From the NCBI RefSeq assembly GCF_001594005.1, contig NZ_LTBA01000001.1:186001-250000 (forward strand): DNA of 64,000 bases. The letters run 5' to 3'. The position numbers and the translations under genes are program-made. The notes beneath the pieces are model-generated. The model worked only from the letters and a program-made list of their open reading frames with translations, was not told the origin of the DNA and made no database searches. This DNA is from Clostridium tepidiprofundi DSM 19306. Its GTDB lineage: Bacteria; Bacillota; Clostridia; Clostridiales; Clostridiaceae. Position 1 is the stretch's first letter. Each line of letters begins with the position of its first letter. This document shows positions 1 through 11,770 of this stretch, one piece after another.

Positions 1-688
1 ATATCGATTTTATCTCTACAACACCATTAAATATTTCCGGTACTTCAAGCTCAAATAATCTCTTTACTAAACCAGGATGTGTTCTAGAAACAATCACTTG
101 AGGACCTTTTGTTGTTTTCTTTACTTCAACAACATATACCTTTATTCTTTGATTAAAACTATATGTTTCATGTGGTATTTGTTCACTTTGACCTAAGATA
201 GCTTCTGTTTTACCTAAATTAATAAACACATTTCCTCTATCTTTTCTAATAACAGTTCCAGTTACAATATCGTATTCTTTTTCCAAAAATTCATTATAAA
301 TAACATTTCTTTCTGCCTCTTTGATTCTTTGTATTACAACTTGTTTTGCTGACTGCGCAGCAACTCTACCAAATTCTTTTGGTGTAACTTTAATATCTAC
401 AATGTCACCTATTTCATATCTTGCATCTATTTCTTTTGCATCATCAAGTGAAATTTCTGTAATCTTATCTTCAACTTCTTCTACAACATTTTTTCTAGAA
501 TATACATCTATTTCACTGGTATCTCTATTGATCTTAACTATTACATTTTGACTATTGTGCGAAATCTTTGAATAATTTTTCTTATACGCTGATACTAATG
601 CATCTTCAATAGCCGTGAAAAGCAAATCCTCACTAATTCCTTTATCTTTAACTATTTCTTTCAATGCCATGATAAATTCTTCATTCAT
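1..688 (-). CDS. nusA: transcription termination/antitermination factor NusA (N-terminal part; cut by window edge)
   Basis: Reading leftward from ATG at 688, the frame gives a NusA N-terminal domain (start MNEEFIMALKEIVKDKGI) followed by an S1-like segment (YDIVTGTVIRKDRGNVFI) and the start of the KH region (VSRTHPGLVKRLFELEVPEI). NusA binds RNA polymerase and controls pausing, termination and antitermination in the cytoplasm. The C-terminal part lies outside the window. It starts 2 nt after the rimP stop codon, with the ribosome binding site AGGGGAG inside the end of rimP, so the two genes are surely cotranscribed, as in the usual Firmicutes rimP-nusA-infB operon. Confidence 0.95.
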   Translation of the reverse strand, partial: MNEEFIMALKEIVKDKGISEDLLFTAIEDALVSAYKKNYSKISHNSQNVIVKINRDTSEIDVYSRKNVVEEVEDKITEISLDDAKEIDARYEIGDIVDIKVTPKEFGRVAAQSAKQVVIQRIKEAERNVIYNEFLEKEYDIVTGTVIRKDRGNVFINLGKTEAILGQSEQIPHETYSFNQRIKVYVVEVKKTTKGPQVIVSRTHPGLVKRLFELEVPEIFNGVVEIKSI

Positions 689-689
689 T

Positions 690-1142
690 TTAGTACTCCC
701 CTTTTAAATTTATGCTTGAAATTTTAGTTCTTGGAACATCCATATCATTTCCTTCAAAATTAATTCTAACGGTATCATCAGAAAATCCAATTAAAATTCC
801 TTCATATTTCTTCTTACCATTTAATAACTTATTGAGTTTTATATTAACATCGTAACCCATATACTTTTCTAGATGTTTATTATTGTATAATTCTCTTTCT
901 ATACCAGGTGATGAAACTTCCAAGTAATATGAAAAGGTTATAGGATCCTCTTCGTCAAGTAAATTGCTAACTTGCTTACTTACTTTAACACAATCATCTA
1001 GTGAAATACCTTCTTGATTATCAATATACACTCTTAGGTAATTATCTCCATCTTCCTTTACCATCTCAACGTGATATAATTCGTATCCATTTTCATTAAC
1101 TACTGATTTTATTAGTTCTGTAATTTTATCAATATTATTCAT
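690..1142 (-). CDS. rimP: ribosome maturation factor RimP
   Basis: 150 residues, the usual length for RimP, which helps 30S subunit maturation. The recognisable features are the N-terminal alpha/beta domain with the motif LRVYIDNQEGISLDDCVKVS, the central conserved YYLEVSSPGIERELY (about residues 75-90) and a C-terminal SH3-like domain. It is the first gene of the rimP-nusA unit. polC lies upstream on the same strand, but two hairpins separate them, so rimP probably has its own promoter in 1143-1200. Confidence 0.95.
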   Translation of the reverse strand: MNNIDKITELIKSVVNENGYELYHVEMVKEDGDNYLRVYIDNQEGISLDDCVKVSKQVSNLLDEEDPITFSYYLEVSSPGIERELYNNKHLEKYMGYDVNIKLNKLLNGKKKYEGILIGFSDDTVRINFEGNDMDVPRTKISSINLKGEY

Positions 1143-1203
1143 GCTTCACCCTCCTTCTTTATTATTTTCTACCATACCTGAAATTATTATAAATACTAAA
1201 ATT

Positions 1204-1260
1204 AAAACGCAACCTATGCTGCGTTTTCGAAATAGAAAGAGCGGGCTAAAACCCACTCTT
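1204..1260 (-). terminator. tandem intrinsic terminators after polC
   Basis: Two hairpins follow each other in the direction of polC transcription. The first (1237-1260) pairs AAGAGTGGG with CCCGCTCTT across TTTTAG and is followed by TTCTATTT. The second (1204-1227) pairs AAAACGCA with TGCGTTTT and is followed by AATTTT. They separate polC from rimP-nusA. Confidence 0.75.
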
Positions 1261-1360
1261 ATAAGTCATAATTTCTATGCAATAATATCCACTAGTAGTT
1301 ATTGTATCATAGCTATATAAATAATTCAAGTGTTCAAACTTTAAATGTAAATATTTACAT

Positions 1361-4300
1361 TTAAAGAAAAGAAAGTTGATTTGTTTCAGGTAATCCATAT
1401 AAACATCCATGTTTATCAAGGCTTTCAATGACCGTTTTAGGTACTTTTGCTCTGTTTCTTAAATCTTCTTTAGAAAGAAATTCACCTGATGTTCTAGCAG
1501 CAACAATACTTTTTGCCGCATTTTCCCCAACACCTTCTAATGCAGATAATGGTAATCGTATACCTTCTTTTTCTATTTTAAAATGATTAGCATGAGATTT
1601 ATACAAATCTGCTTTCAAAAATTTAATACCTCTTAAAAACATTTCATGACAAATCTCTAATGTTGTAATCAATCCCTTTTCTTTATTTGTAATTGAATTT
1701 CCTGCTTGATTTAGCTCTTTCAATTTTGCCATGACTGCCTCATCACCTTTTGCAATTAAATCTCCGTCAAATTCATCAGCTCTTACTGTAAAATATACTG
1801 AATAATATGCTTCAGGATAATATACTTTAAAGTAAGCTATTCTAATTGCCATCATAACATATGCTACAGCATGACCTTTAGGAAACATATATTTTATTTT
1901 TTTACATGATTCAATATACCAATCAGGTACATTATGCTCACGCATTAAATTTTCCTGTTCTTCTGTTAATCCTTTTCCTTTTCTAACCTTCTCCATAATG
2001 GTAAAAGCTATTTTAGGTTCTACTCCTTTGTATATCAAGTACATCATTATGTCATCTCTAGTTGCAATACAGTCTTTTAATGTAGTATAACCTTCTTTAA
2101 TATAGTACTGTGCATTATTTATCCACACATCTGTACCATGCGAAAGCCCTGAAATTCTTACTAAATCTGAAAATGTGTTTGGTTTTGTATCTAACAACAT
2201 TTGTCTAACAAATTTCGTTCCAAATTCAGGCAAGCCATATGTTCCAACTTCACACCCCAATTCTTCTGCTGTAACTCCTAAAGCTTCAGGTGATCTAAAT
2301 AAGCTCAAAACCTTTTTATCTCCTAAAGGAACTGTCCTAGGGTCTATACCTGTAATATCTTTTAACATCCTCAACACAGTAGGATCATCGTGTCCTAATA
2401 TGTCAAGCTTAAGAAGTCTACCACTTATAGAATGATAATCAAAATGCGTTGTTATTATTTCAGAATTAGGATCATCAGCGGGATGTTGAATAGGACAAAA
2501 ATTATATATTTCATTATCAGCTGGAACAACCATTATTCCACCAGGATGCTGACCTGTTGTTCTTTTTATTCCAGTACATCCCATAGTAAGTCTATCTATT
2601 TCAGCTCTTGTTGCTGTTATGTTTCTCTCATCCAAATATTTCTTTACAAATCCATATGCAGTTTTTTCTGCTATTGTTCCTATAGTTCCAGCTTTAAATG
2701 TGTGTCCTTTTCCAAACAAAACCTCTGTATACCTATGAATATCGGCTTGATTATCACCTGAAAAGTTAAGGTCTATATCAGGTTCCTTATCACCTTCGAA
2801 TCCAAGGAATGTAGCAAATGGAATATCGAATCCGTCCTTATCCATCAAATTTCCACATTGCGGACACGTTTTATCAGGCAAATCCACACCAGCACCAGCT
2901 GAACCATCTAAAATAAATTCACTATATTTACATTTTGAACATATATAATGAGGAGGTAATCCATTAACCTCAGTAATATTAGCCATTGTTGCTGCAAATG
3001 AAGAACCAACAGATCCTCTAGAACCAACTAAGTATCCGTCATTATAAGATTTAGCTACAAGTTTATGTGCAATTAAATACAACACAGCATACCCATTTCC
3101 AATTATTGAGTCAAGTTCTTTTTGTAATCTTTTTTCAACAATTTCAGGTAAATTTTCTCCATAAATGTTATGAGCTTTTTCCCATGTCATCTTTTTGATT
3201 TCTTCTTCTGCACCGTCTATTATAGGTGGAAAAGTTTCATCTGGTATTGGTTTAACTTCATCAATCATATCAGCAATTTTTTGTGTATTTTGTATTACTA
3301 CTTCATTTGCTTTTTCTTCTCCTAAATAATCAAATTCTTCAAGCATTTCATTTGTAGTTCTAAAATAAAGGGGTGGCTGCTCATCTGCATCTGAAAAACC
3401 TTTACCTGCCATTATTATTCTTCTAAAGACTTCATCATTGGGATCCATGAAATGCACATCACATGTTGCAACCACAGGTTTATTAGCTCTTTCACCTAAA
3501 TCACAAATTTTTTTATTAATATGTTTTAATTCATCAATATCTTTTACAATTCCCTTTTCAATCATAAATTTATTATTTCCTAGAGGTTGAATTTCCAAAT
3601 AATCATAAAAATCTATAATTTCCTTTAGTTCATCATATGATTTTCCAGATAATACTTTTTTATAAATTTGCCCAGCTTCACAAGCAGAACCTATTATTAA
3701 TCCATCTCTGTATTTATTAATCAAACTTTTAGGCATTCTTGGTCGCTTATTAAAGTATTTTAAATTTGATTCTGAAATCAATTTATATAAGTTTTTCAGC
3801 CCAACTTGATTTTTAGCTAAAATAATTATGTGATATGTATTTGCTTTTTTGACATCAAATTTACCTAAATACTCATCATTCAATTGAGATAGCGTTTTAA
3901 TATTTTTTTCTTTAAGTTTTTGAAAACAATTGAGCAATATTTCTGCAGTCGCTTTAGCATCATCTACTGCTCTATGGTGATTTTCTAGCGAAATATTCAA
4001 ATGCTTTGCAACAATATTCAACTTATACTTTTTTAATTCAGGATAAACAAATTTACAAAGTGGTATAGTATCTAAAATAGATGCTTTAAAATCTATTTTA
4101 AGTTTTTCACAATTTTTCTTTATAAAAGAAATATCAAATGAAGCATTATGAGCCACTAACACAGCACCTTTTGAAAACTCCATGAATTCAGGTAATATAT
4201 CGCTTATTGTTCTGCAATCTTTAACCATAGAATTAGTTATACCTGTAAGCTCAGTAATAGTATATGGAATGTTTTCTTTTGGAGTTACTAATTCACTAAA

Positions 4301-5686
4301 TCTGTCAATTATTTCACCATTTTTAATTTTAACAGCACCAATTTCAATTATTTTATTATTTTCACTTGAAAATCCAGTAGTTTCTAGATCGAAAACTACG
4401 AAACTGTCCTCTAATGTACTATCATTATCTAAAATAGCAATTGGCTCTCCATCATCTACAAAATATCCTTCAACACCATATATTACTTTAATGTTATATT
4501 TTTTTGCTGCTTTCATTGCTTCTGGATATGCCTGTGCCACACCATGATCTGTGATTGCAACAGCCTTATGTCCCCATTTTGCAGCTCTTTCAATTAATTT
4601 TGTTGCTGATGTAACAGCATCCATAGCGCTCATTTGAGTATGCATATGAAGTTCAACTCTTTTTTCATATGATGTATCCATCTTTTCAATTTTTTTAAGT
4701 TTCATAATATCTCTGGCTAATACTACCAATTCTTTAGTATACGTATCTAGCATAGCTTCTCCTCTAACCTTACAGTAGAGACCTACACTTATGTTCTCTA
4801 AAACCTTTTCTATTTCTTGAGCCTTAGGAAAACACTTCACTGTCAATGAACTAGTATAATCAGTAATATCGAAAATCACTATTTTTTTACCAGTCTTTGT
4901 ATCTTTTATGTCGAGTTTAAAAATTTCTCCTTTTATTGATACAATACCTGATGTTTCGTTAACATCAATCATACTAATTGTATCCTGATTAATTGATTTT
5001 CCCATAATACAATTAGTATTTTCATTTTTATTATTTATAACTTTTTTATTTTTATAGTAACTATTCTTATTTGTAACTGATGTAGAATTGGTAGCTCTTT
5101 TATTATTAATATCAATAGCTGTTTCATTCAATACTTGTTTAATAATACTTTTGTTTTCCTTATCTTTACATTTAAAATAGTCAAATGATTTTATATTAGG
5201 TGAATACAATAACTTGACAACACATTCTATGTCAAAAATATCCTTAATTATTATACTTAAGTGCTTTTCAAGACCTTTATCGTGCAAAATATTAACTACA
5301 AATTGATTGCTATAATGTATAAGTATTGTATTGTTATGTATTTCTTTTTTGGAATTATTTAAACATTCTTTACACACAGGCATAATCTTTGACATAGCTG
5401 TGACAACATCGTTCCAGTATTGATCAATAATTTGTTCGATTGTTACACTATTGATATCTTTATAACATATAATTTCAATTTCACTAATAATACTTAATCT
5501 TTTTGAAATCGCCTTTTTTATTATTTCTAAGTTTCCTTTGCTTATTTCTTTTCTGCTTCGTAATATCAATAAAAGTTTGTTATTACTTCTAAAATACTGC
5601 ACTTTAATAAGCTTTACATCATTTAATTCATTAATATTAGCTTCATCTATATTAGACGTTAATAACTGTATAATATTCGAAGACAT
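1361..5686 (-). CDS. polC: DNA polymerase III alpha subunit, PolC type
   Basis: 1441 residues, the full length for the Gram-positive replicative polymerase PolC. Visible domains: an OB fold (about 240-330), the PHP domain beginning near residue 345 ([18 protein letters not shown]), a DEDD 3'-5' proofreading exonuclease inserted in PHP ([11 protein letters not shown] near 427; [22 protein letters not shown]), a CxxC...CxxC zinc element before the palm, and the polymerase motif [10 protein letters not shown] near residue 967. The start at 5686 has an AGGAGG site. It synthesises chromosomal DNA with proofreading in the same chain. It is followed by terminators and appears to be its own unit at the end of the ispG operon. 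Confidence 0.97.
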   Translation of the reverse strand: MSSNIIQLLTSNIDEANINELNDVKLIKVQYFRSNNKLLLILRSRKEISKGNLEIIKKAISKRLSIISEIEIICYKDINSVTIEQIIDQYWNDVVTAMSKIMPVCKECLNNSKKEIHNNTILIHYSNQFVVNILHDKGLEKHLSIIIKDIFDIECVVKLLYSPNIKSFDYFKCKDKENKSIIKQVLNETAIDINNKRATNSTSVTNKNSYYKNKKVINNKNENTNCIMGKSINQDTISMIDVNETSGIVSIKGEIFKLDIKDTKTGKKIVIFDITDYTSSLTVKCFPKAQEIEKVLENISVGLYCKVRGEAMLDTYTKELVVLARDIMKLKKIEKMDTSYEKRVELHMHTQMSAMDAVTSATKLIERAAKWGHKAVAITDHGVAQAYPEAMKAAKKYNIKVIYGVEGYFVDDGEPIAILDNDSTLEDSFVVFDLETTGFSSENNKIIEIGAVKIKNGEIIDRFSELVTPKENIPYTITELTGITNSMVKDCRTISDILPEFMEFSKGAVLVAHNASFDISFIKKNCEKLKIDFKASILDTIPLCKFVYPELKKYKLNIVAKHLNISLENHHRAVDDAKATAEILLNCFQKLKEKNIKTLSQLNDEYLGKFDVKKANTYHIIILAKNQVGLKNLYKLISESNLKYFNKRPRMPKSLINKYRDGLIIGSACEAGQIYKKVLSGKSYDELKEIIDFYDYLEIQPLGNNKFMIEKGIVKDIDELKHINKKICDLGERANKPVVATCDVHFMDPNDEVFRRIIMAGKGFSDADEQPPLYFRTTNEMLEEFDYLGEEKANEVVIQNTQKIADMIDEVKPIPDETFPPIIDGAEEEIKKMTWEKAHNIYGENLPEIVEKRLQKELDSIIGNGYAVLYLIAHKLVAKSYNDGYLVGSRGSVGSSFAATMANITEVNGLPPHYICSKCKYSEFILDGSAGAGVDLPDKTCPQCGNLMDKDGFDIPFATFLGFEGDKEPDIDLNFSGDNQADIHRYTEVLFGKGHTFKAGTIGTIAEKTAYGFVKKYLDERNITATRAEIDRLTMGCTGIKRTTGQHPGGIMVVPADNEIYNFCPIQHPADDPNSEIITTHFDYHSISGRLLKLDILGHDDPTVLRMLKDITGIDPRTVPLGDKKVLSLFRSPEALGVTAEELGCEVGTYGLPEFGTKFVRQMLLDTKPNTFSDLVRISGLSHGTDVWINNAQYYIKEGYTTLKDCIATRDDIMMYLIYKGVEPKIAFTIMEKVRKGKGLTEEQENLMREHNVPDWYIESCKKIKYMFPKGHAVAYVMMAIRIAYFKVYYPEAYYSVYFTVRADEFDGDLIAKGDEAVMAKLKELNQAGNSITNKEKGLITTLEICHEMFLRGIKFLKADLYKSHANHFKIEKEGIRLPLSALEGVGENAAKSIVAARTSGEFLSKEDLRNRAKVPKTVIESLDKHGCLYGLPETNQLSFL

Positions 5687-5840
5687 AAATTTCCTCCTAA
5701 ACTATTATTGATCGCTCCTATAAGGCTCCTATTTATATTAAGTAGGAAATTGAAGCTTTTTGCTTCAGATAGAATATAGTCTCTACTTGAAATTCCCATG
5801 TTTTACTTTAGCAAAACAATTCACTAGAAAGTAACAGAGT

Positions 5841-5871
5841 AAAACAAAAGACTATGAGCAATCATAGCCTT
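5841..5871 (-). terminator. intrinsic terminator after ispG
   Basis: On the minus strand GGCTATGA pairs with TCATAGTC across a short loop and runs into TTTTGTTTT. It ends the uppS-cdsA-dxr-rseP-ispG cluster ahead of polC. Confidence 0.8.
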
Positions 5872-5876
5872 AGCAT

Positions 5877-6929
5877 TTACATTTTTTCTATCTCTTTTAT
5901 GAGCTCACTCACTAACTCATTTTCTTTTACTTTTTTAATAATTTCACCTTTTTTAAATATCAAGCCCTCACCTTTTCCACCTGCGATTCCAATATCAGCT
6001 TCCTTAGCTTCACCTGGGCCATTTACAACACATCCCATAATAGCTACTTTAATATTTTTATTGCAGTATGCTAATTTTTCTTCTACTTCTTTTGCTATTT
6101 TTACTAAATCAATCTGTGTTCTCCCACAAGTAGGACATGAAACAAACTTAATTCCATACTCAATTATTCCTAGAGATTTTAATATTTCTTTTCCAACTCT
6201 AACTTCTTCTAAGACATCACCTGTTAATGACACTCTTATTGTATCTCCAATACCTTCCGCTAATAACGTTCCAATACCTACAGAAGATTTAATCGTTCCT
6301 CTCCAAGTAGTACCAGCTTCTGTTACTCCAACATGAAGTGGATAATCAACTTTTTGAGATAGTAGTCTATAACTTTCAATAGTCTGCATAACATCAGATG
6401 ATTTTATAGAAATAATAATATTATTAAAATTGTTTTTTTCTAATAATTCAACATGTCTTAATGCACTTTCAACTAATCCTTCTGAAGTTACTTTCCCATA
6501 CTTTTTTAATATGTCTTTTTCTAATGAACCTGAATTCACCCCTATTCTAATAGGTATTCCCTTTTCATTAGCAACTTTTGCAACAAGTTTAATCCTATCT
6601 TCACCGCCTATATTTCCAGGATTTATCCTCAGCGCATCAACTCCACTATTAACCGATTCCAATGCAAGCCTATAATCAAAATGGATATCTGCAACTAATG
6701 GTATATTAATACTTTTTTTTATATGTTCTAATGCTTTTGCGGCCTCTAAATCAGGTACAGCACACCTTACTATATCGCATCCAACTTCTTCTAATTTTAA
6801 TATCTGATTCACTGTAGCTTCAATGTTTCTTGTATCTGTGTTAGTCATAGACTGAACAGAAATCTTAGAATCTCCACCAACGTACATATTCCCAACTCTA
6901 ACTTTTCGAGTAAGAATTCTTTTCAACAT
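5877..6929 (-). CDS. ispG: 4-hydroxy-3-methylbut-2-enyl-diphosphate synthase (IspG/GcpE)
   Basis: Penultimate enzyme of the MEP isoprenoid pathway: it reduces MEcPP to HMBPP with a [4Fe-4S] cluster. The TIM-barrel start VRVGNMYVGGDSKISVQSM and the cluster cysteines in SCPTCGRTQ and GCVVNGPGEA are all present. An upstream in-frame ATG at 6935 sits only 2 nt from the AGGAG site; the second ATG at 6929 has correct 6-nt spacing, so I prefer 6929 (350 residues). It follows rseP directly and shares the isoprenoid theme with dxr two genes upstream. Confidence 0.95.
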   Translation of the reverse strand: MLKRILTRKVRVGNMYVGGDSKISVQSMTNTDTRNIEATVNQILKLEEVGCDIVRCAVPDLEAAKALEHIKKSINIPLVADIHFDYRLALESVNSGVDALRINPGNIGGEDRIKLVAKVANEKGIPIRIGVNSGSLEKDILKKYGKVTSEGLVESALRHVELLEKNNFNNIIISIKSSDVMQTIESYRLLSQKVDYPLHVGVTEAGTTWRGTIKSSVGIGTLLAEGIGDTIRVSLTGDVLEEVRVGKEILKSLGIIEYGIKFVSCPTCGRTQIDLVKIAKEVEEKLAYCNKNIKVAIMGCVVNGPGEAKEADIGIAGGKGEGLIFKKGEIIKKVKENELVSELIKEIEKM

Positions 6930-6938
6930 AACCATCTC

Positions 6939-7964
6939 CTAAAACTTTAAAGGTTTAACTATATCTTTAATCGTAACTAATACCATAATCGTCATAAGTA
7001 TCATAAAACCTATATAATTTATAGTTCCTACCTTATTTTCATCAAATTTTTTACCAGTAATTATTTCTACTAGTAATAACGTAATCCATCCACCATCAAG
7101 TGCAGGAAAAGGAATTATATTTAAAATTCCTAAATTCACACTTAAAAAAGCAGTGAAATAGAGTAGTGCTGGTATTCCCATAGACGCAGTCTTAACTGAC
7201 AATCTAATAATTGAAACTGGCCCACCAACATCTGCTAATTTAGCTTTCCCAGTAAATAGCCATCCGAAAGATGCAAAAATCATTTTAATCATATTCCACG
7301 TTCCAGAAATACCTTGCTTAATTAATTGCATAATGCTATATTTTTGACGCGTTGGATATATACCTATTACATACCTGTTTTCTTCTTTAACAAATTTAGG
7401 TTTGACAATCAAAGATTTAATATCACCTTTTCTATATACATCTATTTTTATATCATTACCTTTTGATTTAGAAATCTCCTGAACACACTGTTCCCAACTA
7501 TTAATGGATTTATCATTTACCTTCAGAATTCTATCTCCAACCATAATGCCAGCCTGTTTAGCAGGACTATTAAGTGAAAAAGAAGAAATAACTGGAACAA
7601 GCTTTCCATTAATAGATGCTAAAATAATCAAAAAAACACAAGCTAAAATTAAATTCATAATAGGTCCAGCAGCTACTATGCTTAATTTCTGCTTAGGTGA
7701 TTTACTAGAAAAAGCTCTTTCATCATTGCTTTCCCCCTCCTCACCAAGCATTTTTACATATCCTCCAATGGGAAGTAACTTTATAAGGTATTCTGTTTCC
7801 TTACCTTTTATCCCAAATAATTTAGGACCCATACCAAGAGAAAACTCTTCAACCTTTACGCCATTAGCCTTAGCCATAATAAAATGTCCGAATTCATGAC
7901 CCAATATTAAAATACTAAACGCCATCATTGCTGCAAAAATATACAAAATTATCACAAACTCCAC
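6939..7964 (-). CDS. rseP: RIP metalloprotease RseP/RasP (site-2 protease)
   Basis: 341 residues. An intramembrane zinc protease that cleaves membrane-bound regulators such as anti-sigma factors and remnant signal peptides. The zinc motif HEFGH is at residues 23-27 inside the first membrane helix, a PDZ domain occupies roughly residues 110-190 (NSPAKQAGIMVGDRILKVND), and the third zinc ligand lies in the membrane motif NIIPFPALDGGW. It lies between dxr and ispG, the usual Firmicutes position. Confidence 0.95.
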   Translation of the reverse strand: MEFVIILYIFAAMMAFSILILGHEFGHFIMAKANGVKVEEFSLGMGPKLFGIKGKETEYLIKLLPIGGYVKMLGEEGESNDERAFSSKSPKQKLSIVAAGPIMNLILACVFLIILASINGKLVPVISSFSLNSPAKQAGIMVGDRILKVNDKSINSWEQCVQEISKSKGNDIKIDVYRKGDIKSLIVKPKFVKEENRYVIGIYPTRQKYSIMQLIKQGISGTWNMIKMIFASFGWLFTGKAKLADVGGPVSIIRLSVKTASMGIPALLYFTAFLSVNLGILNIIPFPALDGGWITLLLVEIITGKKFDENKVGTINYIGFMILMTIMVLVTIKDIVKPLKF

Positions 7965-7968
7965 CTAC

Positions 7969-9126
7969 CTACTTGCAATATTTATTTTTTACATATTTCT
8001 TAACATTTTTATCTGTGTATATTATATCGTCAATAGTAGGTGTACGAATATACTCAAATTTATTCATACACTCCTCAATAATTTTCTCAATTTCTAAATA
8101 TTTAATTCTATTTTCCAAAAATAAATTCACTGCTATTTCATTCGCTGAATTCATTATTGTAGGCATATTTCCACCTGTTTTACCAGCTTCATATGCAAGT
8201 TTTAAACATCTAAATGTTTCTGTATCAGGTTTCTCAAATGTCAATAAATTTAATTTGTAAAAATCTAGTCTTGGTATAACAGCATTAAATCTTTCAGGAT
8301 AATTCAAAGCATATTGTATAGGAAGTTTCATATCAGGATTTGCAAGTTGGGCAATAACACTTCCATCATTATATTCAACCATTGAATGTATAATGCTTTG
8401 AGGATGAATGACTACCTCTATTTTATCATAACTTACTTCAAATAGCCAATGCGCTTCAATAACTTCCAATCCCTTATTCATCAGTGTTGAGGAATCAATA
8501 GATATCTTCTTCCCCATATTCCATTTAGGATGCTTAAGAGCATCATGAGGCATTATATTTACAAGTTCATTTCTTTTTTTACCTCTAAAAGGTCCTCCAG
8601 ATGCTGTTAACAATATTTTTTCTATATTGTTTTTATCATTTCCTTGAATACATTGAAAAATAGCACCATGCTCCGAATCAACAGGCAATATTCTAACTTT
8701 ATTTTTTCTAGCAGCATCCATCACTATATCACCAGCTGCCACTAATGTTTCTTTATTCGCAAGTGCTATATCTTTTCCTGAATTAATTGCCATGAGAGTT
8801 GGTATAAGTCCTATCATACCAACAACTGACGTTACAACAATATCTGCTTCATCACAAGATGCAATTGTATTCAATCCTTCAAGACCATGAATAACTTCAG
8901 TATTTAAATTATTATCCTTACAGTACGTTTTTACTTTGTGATAAGCTAAATCATCCATTAACGCAACAAATTTAGGCTTAAATTCATTAATTATATCTAT
9001 CATTTTATTATAATTAGAATTTGCAGAGGCACCAATCAATGTATATTTTTCAGAATTAGAACGCATAACTTCTAAAGTTTGTGTTCCAATAGAACCTGTT
9101 GCACCCAATATACTTATAGACTTCAA
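7969..9126 (-). CDS. dxr: 1-deoxy-D-xylulose-5-phosphate reductoisomerase
   Basis: 385 residues, full length. It catalyses the first committed step of the MEP pathway (DXP to MEP, NADPH-dependent). The NADPH-binding start SISILGATGSIGTQTLEVMR is followed by the active-site segments ALANKETLVAAG, LPVDSEHGAIFQC and SIDSSTLMNKGLEVIEAHWL. It forms an operon with rseP and ispG downstream and cdsA/uppS upstream, linking precursor supply to undecaprenyl-phosphate synthesis. Confidence 0.97.
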   Translation of the reverse strand: MKSISILGATGSIGTQTLEVMRSNSEKYTLIGASANSNYNKMIDIINEFKPKFVALMDDLAYHKVKTYCKDNNLNTEVIHGLEGLNTIASCDEADIVVTSVVGMIGLIPTLMAINSGKDIALANKETLVAAGDIVMDAARKNKVRILPVDSEHGAIFQCIQGNDKNNIEKILLTASGGPFRGKKRNELVNIMPHDALKHPKWNMGKKISIDSSTLMNKGLEVIEAHWLFEVSYDKIEVVIHPQSIIHSMVEYNDGSVIAQLANPDMKLPIQYALNYPERFNAVIPRLDFYKLNLLTFEKPDTETFRCLKLAYEAGKTGGNMPTIMNSANEIAVNLFLENRIKYLEIEKIIEECMNKFEYIRTPTIDDIIYTDKNVKKYVKNKYCK

Positions 9127-9141
9127 AATAATCTCTCCAAT

Positions 9142-10113
9142 CTATTGCAAAATAATTTCTTTAACAGTGATAACAAATATAGGGCCAACGAATAAACCAA
9201 TTACCCCAAATAACTCCATACCTATATATAGTGAAATCAATATAGAAAGAGGATGAATCTTTAGTTTATTGCTCACAAATTTCGTCTCCATAATTTGTCT
9301 ACTAATTAGAATCAAAATATACAAAAGTAGTAAACCTACTGAAACAAAATACCTTTTTGAACATATGCTATATAGTATTAATGGGAAAAATATCAGTATA
9401 GTTCCCACATACGGTAATAAATCCAATATACCACTAATAGTTCCAAGTAAAACAGGATTTTCTACCCTCAAAATCAAAAATCCAATAATTGTTTCAATCG
9501 TGGTAATAATAACAAGCAGTAACTCAATTTTAATTAAGCTACTAATATTTTTGTACTTTTCTTTGATAAAATTTAAATTCTCTCTAGTTATTAATCTTCC
9601 TATAAAATCAATTATAATGTTTTTATCTATTAATAAAAAATATATCGATATATTAGCTATAAAATATGCAATCATTCCCTCAGAAGTATAAACAGCACCT
9701 TTCTTCAATAATTCAGATGTAAAAAATGAAAAATTACCCACTTTAAATTCATTTCCTAAGACATCTATCCCAAAGGTTTGATTGAACCTATTTAAAATAA
9801 AAATAATATATTTTTTTATGTCCTCATAAACAGTTGACATAAACAACTCATAATTTGATATAATGTTGTTCCCTAATACAATCAAAACTAAAAACAATAT
9901 AATATTAACTAACAGTATAGCTAATATAGCACTAAACCTCTTATTATGTAAGGCGTCAAAATACAATACATTATAAAGTGGATAGCAAAAGAAAAATAAT
10001 ATCAAAATTACGAAAAAAGGCTTAAAATAGTTTTTAACAAATATAGTTAATATATAAAATATAATGAACAATGTAACAGTATAAATCAATTTCTCATATT
10101 TTTTTAACAACAC
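9142..10113 (-). CDS. AI-2E-family / YtvI-like membrane permease
   Basis: 323 residues, almost wholly hydrophobic with about seven or eight predicted membrane segments. The C-terminal signature LGTISGILDLLPYVGTI and LIGMELFGVIGLFVGP-like ending resemble the AI-2E transporter superfamily. The substrate is unknown; family members export small molecules or act in Na+/Li+:H+ exchange. It is set between cdsA (1-nt overlap) and dxr, an unusual insertion in the uppS-cdsA-dxr cluster, so a role in lipid or isoprenoid metabolism is possible but only inferred from position. Confidence 0.7.
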   Translation of the reverse strand: MLLKKYEKLIYTVTLFIIFYILTIFVKNYFKPFFVILILFFFCYPLYNVLYFDALHNKRFSAILAILLVNIILFLVLIVLGNNIISNYELFMSTVYEDIKKYIIFILNRFNQTFGIDVLGNEFKVGNFSFFTSELLKKGAVYTSEGMIAYFIANISIYFLLIDKNIIIDFIGRLITRENLNFIKEKYKNISSLIKIELLLVIITTIETIIGFLILRVENPVLLGTISGILDLLPYVGTILIFFPLILYSICSKRYFVSVGLLLLYILILISRQIMETKFVSNKLKIHPLSILISLYIGMELFGVIGLFVGPIFVITVKEIILQ

Positions 10114-10922
10114 TATAACCCCAAAATAAATGATATATAATAGTATACTAGAAAGGATGTAAAAAGTATGCTATCAAATCTATCTAAAATTCCTCCATGT
10201 CCTGGTATAATGTTGCCAAAATCTTTTATTTTAACTGTTCTTTTAATAGACGATGCTGTCAAATCTCCAAACTGTCCTAAAATTCCACCTAATAATCCTA
10301 TTATTACAAAATGGTACAATGGTATTTGTACACTACTTCTAATAGCAATTCCATACACCATACATGCAACTGTACTTCCAAAAAGTCCTCCAATAGCTCC
10401 TGCAATCGTTTTATTAGGACTGATATTCGGACACAACTTTCTTTTGCCTAAAAATCTCCCAAAATAATATGCACTAGTATCACACATCCATGAAGAAATA
10501 AAAATAATCCATACCAAAACATGCCCATATTTGGTACTCTCAGTCAATGTAATAAAACTTAAAAATACTGGAACATATATAAAACCTAATACGGTTGTTG
10601 ATACATCTAAAAAATTAAATTTATTATTAATGACAGTTATACAAAATGAAATTAATGCTAATGCAGCGATTTCATAAACTAACAAATCAATTTTAAATGT
10701 ATTTCTTAATCCCCAATAATAAATAATACAAAACACATATCCTAGAATATCAAAAATATGAGTATTTTTAGTATTTACAGCACTGTAAAATTCATAAAGT
10801 CCTATCAGAGAAAGAATCAATGTCAAAATCTTTAAATACATTCCCCCAATATACAAAAAAATAAGAAATGGGGCAACAAGGATTGCACCTAAATACCTTT
10901 TATTCACACTAAACACCCCCAA
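10113..10922 (-). CDS. cdsA: phosphatidate cytidylyltransferase (CDP-diglyceride synthase)
   Basis: 269 residues with about eight membrane helices. It makes CDP-diacylglycerol from phosphatidate and CTP for phospholipid synthesis. The CTP_transf_1 signature is clear near the C-terminus: [16 protein letters not shown] block ([20 protein letters not shown], then GGILDRFDS) and the earlier [15 protein letters not shown] and [12 protein letters not shown] blocks. The start overlaps the end of uppS by 14 nt, so translation is probably coupled. Confidence 0.95.
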   Translation of the reverse strand: MGVFSVNKRYLGAILVAPFLIFLYIGGMYLKILTLILSLIGLYEFYSAVNTKNTHIFDILGYVFCIIYYWGLRNTFKIDLLVYEIAALALISFCITVINNKFNFLDVSTTVLGFIYVPVFLSFITLTESTKYGHVLVWIIFISSWMCDTSAYYFGRFLGKRKLCPNISPNKTIAGAIGGLFGSTVACMVYGIAIRSSVQIPLYHFVIIGLLGGILGQFGDLTASSIKRTVKIKDFGNIIPGHGGILDRFDSILFTSFLVYYYISFILGL

Positions 10923-11715
10923 ATCTCCTATGTCGTTTCTGATAATCTAATATAGCCTCTTTTAAATTAGTTTTATTAAAATCAGGCCATAATATGTCAG
11001 TAAAATAAAGTTCCGAATACGCACTCTGCCAAATAAGAAAGTTGCTCAATCGAATCTCACCACTTGTTCTAATAATCAACTCAGGATCAGGCATACCAGA
11101 TGTATAAATGTAATCATTAATAATACTTTCATCAATGTCGTCTATAATTAATCTACCTTCACTTATATCCCTACTAATTTTTTTTACAGCATCTACAATT
11201 TCATTTCTTCCTCCATAATTTAGAGCCAAATTTAATACAAGACCTGTATTATATTTTGTTTTTTCATAAGCTATACTAAGTTCCTTTTGACATACAGAAG
11301 GCAACTTACTAATGTCACCAATATGATTAATAACAACATTATTTCTATTTAATTCTTCAAATTCATTCTTTAGATATTCAGATAACAGCTTCATAAGTGT
11401 AGTTACTTCTTCTTTAGGTCTTTTCCAATTTTCTGTTGAAAAGGCATATAGCGTTAAGTATTTAATTCCTAAATTACTGCATTCTTTAACAATCTCTCTT
11501 ATTGTTTCTACACCAGCTCTATGTCCAACTGTTCTTGGTAAGTTCCTTTTTTTTGCCCATCGTCCATTTCCATCCATTATAATAGCAACATGCCTTGGCA
11601 TTAAATCTTTATCAGTTTGTGATTCTAAAGAATCTAAGTTATCCAATTGAATGTTTTTATTTTTAAAATGATTAAAAAGTTCACGTATTTTCCTCACACT
11701 ATTCTCTCCAATCAT
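10909..11715 (-). CDS. uppS: undecaprenyl diphosphate synthase (isoprenyl transferase)
   Basis: Cis-prenyltransferase that makes the C55 lipid carrier for cell-wall synthesis. The catalytic motif [16 protein letters not shown] (Asp near residue 48), the [13 protein letters not shown] block and the ending [20 protein letters not shown] are diagnostic. The N-terminus is about 20 residues longer than usual if ATG 11715 (GGAAAG site) is used; GTG at 11697 with GGAGAG is an alternative start giving 262 residues. Confidence 0.95.
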   Translation of the reverse strand: MIGENSVRKIRELFNHFKNKNIQLDNLDSLESQTDKDLMPRHVAIIMDGNGRWAKKRNLPRTVGHRAGVETIREIVKECSNLGIKYLTLYAFSTENWKRPKEEVTTLMKLLSEYLKNEFEELNRNNVVINHIGDISKLPSVCQKELSIAYEKTKYNTGLVLNLALNYGGRNEIVDAVKKISRDISEGRLIIDDIDESIINDYIYTSGMPDPELIIRTSGEIRLSNFLIWQSAYSELYFTDILWPDFNKTNLKEAILDYQKRHRRFGGV

Positions 11716-11770
11716 ATGATACTTTCCATTAACAATATTATTATAGCAAATTTTTAGCTTTTGAAAAGTA

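Noticed and set aside
1246..1428. 60-codon frame downstream of polC
   Set aside because: It overlaps the end of polC and its terminators in another frame and has no ribosome site.
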